50,052 bases of DNA from positions 35,790 through 85,841 of the forward strand of contig BFEA01000637.1 of the NCBI GenBank assembly GCA_003427395.1, read 5' to 3'. Origin of the DNA: Chara braunii. Its lineage: Eukaryota; Streptophyta; Charophyceae; Charales; Characeae. Of this stretch, positions 44,561 through 50,052 are shown one piece after another. The stretch's first letter is position 1, and every line of letters begins with the position of its first letter. The notes under the pieces are model-generated. The model was given only the letters and a program-made list of their open reading frames with translations. It was not told where the DNA came from and searched no databases. A program made the position numbers and the translations under genes.

Positions 44561-45561
44561 CTCTCTCTCTTATTTTCTAGCCCGTTTTATTTTGGCATTC
44601 AAGGGCCACCATTTCTCATATTCCTTGTACTCAACCCTTTGTCCAGTTGGTGTTTACTAGTCTGCTTACACCCCCCCTGTTGGGTTTCATTGTCCTTAGT
44701 TTTTTCTCATGCCGTATTTAGGTGGCCCCTTAGGCTGCACGCTGGCGCCTTCTTGTGACCACACTAAGGGACTATTTTCTTGGCACCACCGGCCCCCACT
44801 TCCCATGGCACCATTATTTGTATATTAATTTTCTGGCGGTCCTCCTCCTTCAAGAGGGAGGGCCGCCGTTACTAATTTCCTGCATCACTTTGATAGTTAT
44901 ATATGCGCAAGGTATTTGTCATGTGTTGTGCGGCCGTCAGCGACATCCTTGTCGCTTGGCGCGTCCACATGCTCTTGACGGCGGCCACTCTATTTAATAA
45001 TTAATTTCTTACCCATCTAGTCCACGTGACATCTGCATTTTTAACATGTCTTGCGCACTGACGTTTTGAACATCCCAAACTTAGAATTACGTCGTTCCGT
45101 TTCCTTTTGGCCCCTCTTTCTTTGTTTCTTGTAATTACGAGAAATATCGTTTTTCGCGGTTCTCTCCCGAAATCCTCTCAACTATCTCATGGCCCTTTTC
45201 CTTAGTCCAATCAACGTTATTGTGGCCTTGCGGCCCTTTCCCTTTTCGTTTTTGCGTCCTACTGATTTTGGGTCTCATCTTGGGCTCTTGGTTTCGGCGG
45301 TCCGAGTCCCATCTTGAGGCTCTGGACACTGGTGGTCCCATCTTAGTCATCTGTCTGACCGTTTCCTTGTCTCCTTCTTCCGAATTCCTCTGCCGTGCAC
45401 ATCCTTGTCATATATCCTATCTCAAGGGTCGGGACCCGATTCGAGAACCAAAGGTTCCGACAACGTGGGCGGAGCTAAGCCAACTGGGACCCGCTGATGG
45501 GTCGACTCAGGCTCGAAAGTTTAATAGGGTGGGCCCCTACAACGGCCTTCAGGACTCGCTA

Positions 45562-46385
45562 AGGTCACAATGAGTTTGTAGTCATGCCATTCGGATTGAC
45601 TAATGTCCCTGCAACCTTCCAAAGATGCATGAATAACCTGTTTACTGAATGGCTAGACAAATTTATAGTAGTTTACTTAGATGACATCTTGATCTTTGGC
45701 GAGTGCTTAGAGGAATATCTTAAGCATCTTAGGCAAGTCCTAACGAAGTTGAGAGAAGCTAAGTTCAATCTTAACCCGAAGAAGTGCGAGTGGGCAAAGT
45801 GTCAGGTGTTGTATTTAGGTCGCGTAGTAGATGTAGATGGTGTAAGGCTTGAGGATGCTAAGATAACTTCTATTCGTGACTGGCCAGCGCCGCGCACTTT
45901 GACCGAGCTGCGATCCTCCTTAGGACTAGCGAACTATTGCAGAAAATGTGTTAGCCACAACACTGTGTACACTACCGAAGGAAGAAGTTGTGTGGAAGTG
46001 GGAGAAGGATTGTACTTCAGCGGCGTTGATAGAATACCCAGTCCTAAATGTAGATGCCCTTAGACAAGTGCTAGACTACTGGACATATTATCTCTTAGGT
46101 CGACATTTCAAGGTCTACTCAAGTCATGAGATCTTGAGATGGGTGAAGACTCAGGCCCGTATAACCCCTAAATTGACTAGATGGACTGTTGAGATTGATC
46201 AGTTTGATTTTCAGTTCAAGCCTGTCAAAGGTAAGTACAACGTAGTAGTCGATGCCCTTAGTAGACAAGCAGACTTCTTTGGGGCCATAGTGACTTACCT
46301 TGACGTTGGAGCTGATGTGCAGCAAAAGATCAGAGATGCTAATGAAAAGGACCCCATATATCTAGAAATGATTAGGAGAGTGTAG
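45562..46385 (+). pseudogene. Element 3 RT C-terminal half and RNase H remnant
   Basis: [33 protein letters not shown] (catalytic Asp pair retained), LNPKKCEWAKCQVLYLGRVV and TELRSSLGLANYCRK are normal RT. Then a frameshift near 45940, and the sequence jumps from EYPVLNVDA to RQVLDYWTYYLLGRHFKVYS. The central RNase H segment with the TTDA Asp and the Glu helix is missing. KGKYNVVVDALSRQADFFGA closes the domain. The deletion makes RNase H non-functional. Confidence 0.86.
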
Positions 46386-46640
46386 ACATCATCTCATGAG
46401 ATACCTAACTATAGATTGGCCGATGGACTGTTATTTGAAAAGAGTGATGTCCATGTTAGGCTTTGCATACCTGATGATGAAGAAATTAATTGTCTGATCC
46501 TGGGGGAGGGCCACGACACGAAAGGGCACTTTGGCTTTAAGAAGACGTATGTCGGCCTGCTTAAATACGATACTTGGCGTAGTATGACTGCCTTAGCTAT
46601 ATACAAGTTTGCCAGGTAGTTCAGCATAATAAAAGCTCGA
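46386..46640 (+). pseudogene. Element 3 integrase zinc-binding domain
   Basis: LADGLLFEKSDVHVRLCIPD, then GEGHDTKGHFGFKKT with both His. In the CxxC part only one Cys remains: another frame near 46610 reads CQVVQHNKSSMQAPLGLL, i.e. the second Cys replaced by Val. An in-frame TAG (46383-46385) precedes it. Confidence 0.78.
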
Positions 46641-47300
46641 TGCAGGCTCCCCTTGGATTGTTGAGACCATTGCCTATTCCATCGAGCCCAAGAGAGTCGG
46701 TATCTATAGACTTTATGGATACTAAAGTTAGAAGTAGAAGTGGAAAGAGTCAAGTGATAGTGGATAAATTCAATAAATTTGTGTATTTGTGCCCTTACCT
46801 GCAAAAGCCAAGACTGATCTGGTCATTAAGGAGTCCTTGAACCACTGGGTGAAAGACTTTTGCCGCCCCTTGTCTATAGTTAGCGACAGAGACAATAGAT
46901 TTATAGGGGAACAATGGCAACAACTGATGAAATTATATGGTTCGAAACTAACCATGTCATCCGGTAGGCACCCTGAGACCAATGACCAGACTAAACAGAT
47001 GAACAAGCTTCTACAACAGATGCTGAGAATGTATATCCACCTTGATCAGGTAGACTGGGAGACAATGCTTATCATAAGGGAGTCTGAATCTATATCCACC
47101 TTGATCAGGTAGACTGGGAGACAAGGCTTATCATAAGAGAGTCCGTGCTTATAATAACGCTGTCCACTTAGCTACATCTAGAACACCTAATGAGTTGCAT
47201 AGAGGGTGGACACCTCCACATCCCATAGACTGTCTAAAACCTGATCAAATTCAGAGATTGCCTCCCCGTACGCGTGGATTTGCAATCTAGTATGAGAAAG
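46640..47300 (+). pseudogene. Element 3 integrase catalytic core
   Basis: SVSIDFMDTKVRSRSGK (first Asp), frameshift near 46770, IVSDRDNRFIGEQWQQLMKL (second Asp), SSGRHPETNDQTKQMNKLLQ (Glu). Then a 59-bp tandem duplication (47041-47158) disrupts the frame. The usual Gly-Gln after the Glu-Ser/Thr-Asn is Asp-Gln here. Confidence 0.84.
47035..47158. repeat. 59-bp tandem duplication in element 3 integrase
   Basis: TATCCACCTTGATCAGGTAG onward at 47033 and again at 47092, with two differences within the first 50 bp; period 59, frame-breaking. Confidence 0.9.
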
Positions 47301-47304
47301 ACTT

Positions 47305-47840
47305 ACAACGGGTTGCAAAGAACATCCGAAAGGCACAATTCCATATGATCGAACAAGCTAACAAGCATCGGCACCCTGTAAGTGATCTTGTTTGGGTGAA
47401 GTCTAAAGAGTTTGTGCCCGAAGAAGGGATATCACAGAAACTACTGCCTGCATATAGAGGACCATGGCAGATTTTAGACGTCAAGGGCGACGTGGATGGG
47501 CCATCATATACTGGAAAGATTCCACCCCACATGCATACTTACCTTGTGTTCCATGCATCAAAAGTTATTACCTTCTGTGACCACACCAGATTTCCCTTCA
47601 CGTAGATGAATGATTCCACTTGATATGGATGGTCGATACGATCTTGATAGAATTGTGGACGAAGATGTCTTTAAGACGGGCGGGAGAGGGAGACCTATGA
47701 GGCAATACAGGGTTCGATTTGCCTACCAAGATCCCAACGAGGATCGCTGGTTTAAAAGGCAAGAGCTGATTGAAACAGCCCCTGACATTGTGTCCTACTA
47801 TGAGAGGGCGAGTCGCGGGCAGGGTGTATATGATCGGTGA
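47305..47840 (+). pseudogene. Element 3 integrase C-terminus and chromodomain
   Basis: Coiled linker (MIEQANKHRHPVSDLVWVKS), GPY/F region (LLPAYRGPWQILDVKGDVDG, then YLVFHASKVI), a stop/frameshift near 47604-47610, then the chromodomain: MDGRYDLDRIVDEDVF, MRQYRVRFAYQ, EDRWFKRQELIETAP. The aromatic and EDRW positions match element 1 (DIDQIVEHRV, EDRWFTREEL), supporting the same clade. Confidence 0.85.
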
Positions 47841-48780
47841 GGATGTGTTTGGAGGACCTCGAAATTAGGCCGGCGGGAGTGAAAGGATTCACGTGACTAT
47901 TAGCCAGGCCCTGTCGGGCATCAGAATCTCGAGCCCTTAGGCCAGGGCCAAATTCGAAGAATTGAGGGCCACACGACCCTTATAGGAGAAACGCTCAATA
48001 CTCGAGGGCCAAGGGCCCGATCCAGAAGCTTCCAGCCAGTCTGTAGGGTCCAGTCCCGTTAGAAGTCAGCAGGGTCTAGTTTCAAGAAGTCGTAGGCCCA
48101 GCTCGAGAAACGTCTAGAAGTCGAAGTCTACCTGTTGGGCCTGAAGAGTCCAGATGTCAAGTTGTTACTGGTCGGGCCTGGTTCCAAAGGAAATGTCCAG
48201 AAGTTGAAAGTCCAACCTTGCAGCAGCACCTTCGGGAACGTGCCGGTACCCAAGAAACATGCAGTCCACTGCACAAAGGCCCAACCGGTTGGTACCGGTC
48301 CAAGCAGAGCAACCCAAGCCATATAACTATAAAAGCAGCTACAGTGCCTTGGCGATTCATCCAAAGTTGCATGTGGCGGAAGGACTGCGGAGCTTGTGCG
48401 ACCATCGCGTCCCTGTGCCTTTTGGTAACGATGAGGACGACATGAAGCAAGTTGGAGGCGACGAGAGGAAGGCGGCCTTAGCCACTGGGGTGAAGAAGCA
48501 ACAGGCGGCCATAGACGCTGGAGACCAAGGAGGCGGGTGTATTCAGGGATAGATCCAGGCATAGAGGACGTGTGGCAGAGAGGGAGAGTGTTCATACATT
48601 TGAGGGAAGAGAGTGCGTACATATTTGAGCGGGAAGAGAGAGATTGTGTACATACTGAGAGAGAGAGGAGGGGGGGAGAGACTAGAGAGATACATACCTG
48701 AAGCTGTTGATTGACGGACGTTACTGGGCTAAGGGACGAGTGGCCAGACTTTCCAACTGTGTAAAATTTTGAAATGAAAC
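47841..48780 (+). mobile_element. Probable 3' LTR of element 3
   Basis: After the chromodomain stop the composition becomes GC-rich with many GGGCC, CCAG and AGAAG motifs (LTR U3-like). A TATA box lies near 48322-48333, followed by a leader rich in purines and short GAGA tracts (48576-48690). LTR ends are not defined. Confidence 0.5.
48322..48333 (+). promoter_or_regulatory. TATA box of element 3 LTR
   Basis: AACTATAAAAGC in a GC-rich context, placed like the TATA boxes of the other LTR-like blocks. Confidence 0.5.
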
Positions 48781-49200
48781 AAATTGGTTGTTCTCTTGGT
48801 ACTAGAGGTGGCTGATTATATCAGCACCTCTAGCATCACCAGGGGTGTGTGGAAAAAAAAAAAAAGAAAAAAAAAAAAAAAAGGTTGTTCTCTTGGTACT
48901 TGCTACTCATGCGTGTTTGGAAACCTCTCTGCTGGCATTGGTGAGCTTGGTTGTTGTCACTTGCATGTGAGACCATTGCAAAGTGCATGATTGCTTGGGT
49001 ATGTGTGTGACTTGCCAGGGTACTTGTACGCTAGGAAGTCCCTCAGGCCTGGTACTTAACTGTGGCCATGCCTTTGTGAGTTGCACCAGGGTGTAGCAGC
49101 AGGCTAGACTCGGAAGGATGGAAAACACATGAGTAGCGGAAAGGTAGGCAGAAAAAGACAAAAAGTTAGTACATTTAGAGGACAAAGGGAGTTTAGAGTT
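48781..49200. other. Spacer with duplicated GGTTGTTCTCTTGGTACT and A-rich tract
   Basis: GGTTGTTCTCTTGGTACT occurs at 48785 and 48882, separated by an A-rich tract (48853-48881) and a hairpin AGAGGTGCTGA/TCAGCACCTCT-like sequence near 48806-48833. No gene. Confidence 0.5.
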
Positions 49201-50052
49201 CGGTAGGCTTAGCTCTAGGTGTACCGGTCCACTAGTCTGAGACTAGGGCCTGTAGTGAAGGATATCAGACCTGGAATGGTGTTTCCCTCTGGTAGCGTGG
49301 GAGGTTGAGTGGCCTGGAAAGTCACCACCGAAGGACGCATCTGCCCGGTATCTGTTTGGGAAGAGCGAAGAGCTCTTCCTCATTTCGCGGTGTGCAAGTT
49401 TGGTGACACACTATCAGAGCAAGTGCTTGGTGTGTCCAACGCTGGGAAGGAATAAGGCGGCCCCTCCACTTCAGCAGTGGTAGAGTGGACCAGGAAGGAA
49501 GACTGTGGCATTCTGAGCCACACGGGCCCCAGTTAGGGCCCGGTTCCAGGTAGGCAGGGTAGGCCTAAGGGGACGACGATTCAGATGAGGTCGAGGTAGG
49601 CCAGGGGCACGACGTTTCGGACAGGCCAGGGGTAGAGGCCCAGGCCAACGGCCACAAGGCCGGTGCCGGTCCAGCATAGGACCTACCGGCGGCGCAGTTC
49701 AGAGGCTGCCACGTTAGGCGCCAAGTCCAGTTCGAATCTGGACCGTTGATCAGATCAACGGTCCAGGCCGGTAGGTACCAGCAGGTAGGGGGCCGGCCCA
49801 GCACTACAAAAGGCTGGGTACCAGCCTCAGTAGGGAGGTTAGAGGTTAGTGAGGTTGGAGTTAGTCTTCAGGATTAGTGCAGCCTTGCAGCGTTAGTGAG
49901 ATTAGCGCGGCGCAACAGCGTTAGCGCAAGCAGCGAGGAGAAGACGAGCGCAGCAGCGAGAAGGAACAGCGCAGTGGCCTTGCCGCGCCATAGCTACCGG
50001 ATCAGGTACCGGGAAGGAAGGTTTTGCCTTCTCTCCCTCTGTTCCTCCGCCC
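49201..50052 (+). mobile_element. LTR-like promoter region running off the window
   Basis: GC-rich block with GGCCGGCCCAGCACTACAAA (49791-49810), a TATA-like ACTACAAAAGGC, followed by AGTCTTCAGGATTAGTGC and GCGTTAGCGC-type repeats. These match the style of the unit at 12.1-12.35 kb (GGGCCAGCACTATATAAG, then GTAGTCTTCA and GCGTTAGC). No coding sequence before the window end. Confidence 0.45.

Larger units (their letters stand above)
41546..45560. other. 4 kb gene-poor, pyrimidine-rich, hairpin-rich region
   Basis: No frame shows a recognisable domain. The longest (41694-42071 minus, 125 codons; 44163-44543 plus, 126 codons) are unassigned. Many perfect short inverted repeats lie here (for example 42131-42150, 43082-43099, 43840-43865, 44008-44023, 44171-44186, 44525-44560, 44835-44867, 44933-44982). 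A, T and C homopolymers are frequent. The right end abuts the truncated pol of element 3. Confidence 0.5.
45562..48780 (+). mobile_element. Element 3: 5'-truncated Ty3/gypsy chromovirus
   Basis: Plus-strand order RT (second half), RNase H remnant, integrase, chromodomain, then LTR-like DNA. Homology begins abruptly at NEFVVMPFG (45568), right after an in-frame TAA (45559-45561), so gag, protease and half of RT are missing. Sequence style is close to element 1, yet clearly a different copy. Confidence 0.85.

Overview
The window looks like a transposon-dense nuclear scaffold of a eukaryote. There are no bacterial-type operons, many di- and trinucleotide microsatellites, plant-style chromovirus (Ty3/gypsy with integrase chromodomain) retrotransposons, fossil non-LTR sequence and intron-like splice signals. 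The combination suggests a streptophyte; a charophyte alga such as Chara is my best guess, but this is inference because no database was searched. The window is a draft assembly: there are two runs of N (27494-27548 and 39703-39777), one single N (31437), and two intact Nextera transposase junctions (28860-28897 and 36580-36617) that mark artificial joins.

Layout. 1-3.8 kb: microsatellites, a 38-bp tandem repeat, diverged A/T-rich duplications and a tRNA-like (SINE-type) sequence. 3.8-7.9 kb: a chain of three repeat families (called A, B and C here), each copy bounded by (TA)n tracts. 7.95-8.64 kb: fossil LINE endonuclease on the minus strand. 9.03-13.95 kb: the only convincing host gene, a plus-strand kelch-repeat protein. 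Its large exon ends at a good splice donor; a phase-compatible second exon lies 2.75 kb downstream, and the intervening sequence holds an LTR-like unit and a 113-bp foldback element. 14.1-19.5 kb: minus-strand chromovirus (element 1) with protease, RT, RNase H, integrase and chromodomain, broken by stops, a deletion and an inverted duplication. 19.5-24.7 kb: no convincing gene. 24.7-26.7 kb: an orphan gag of a second family, with an eight-copy W-box-like array upstream at 27.3 kb. 28-31.6 kb: LTR-like and low-complexity DNA. 31.6-36.6 kb: a second, badly decayed minus-strand Ty3 element (element 2) ending at a Nextera junction. 36.6-41.5 kb: unassigned DNA, microsatellites, two direct family C copies, a 53-bp minisatellite and a 92/173-bp satellite. 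41.5-45.5 kb: gene-poor, hairpin-rich DNA. 45.56-47.84 kb: 5'-truncated plus-strand chromovirus (element 3), followed by LTR-like sequence. 49.2-50.05 kb: a further LTR-like promoter region.

The retroelement pieces follow gag-protease-RT-RNase H-integrase-chromodomain order, so they normally act together in reverse transcription and chromatin-targeted integration. No copy here is intact. The in-frame stops of elements 1 and 2 and of the orphan gag are nearly all of the kind expected from C-to-T decay (CAG, CAA, CGA or TGG to stop), as in long-methylated silent transposons. The most novel-looking structures are the (TA)n-bounded repeat chain at 3.8-7.9 kb, the kelch gene with element-filled intron, and the hairpin-bearing repeats at 43.8-44.2 kb.
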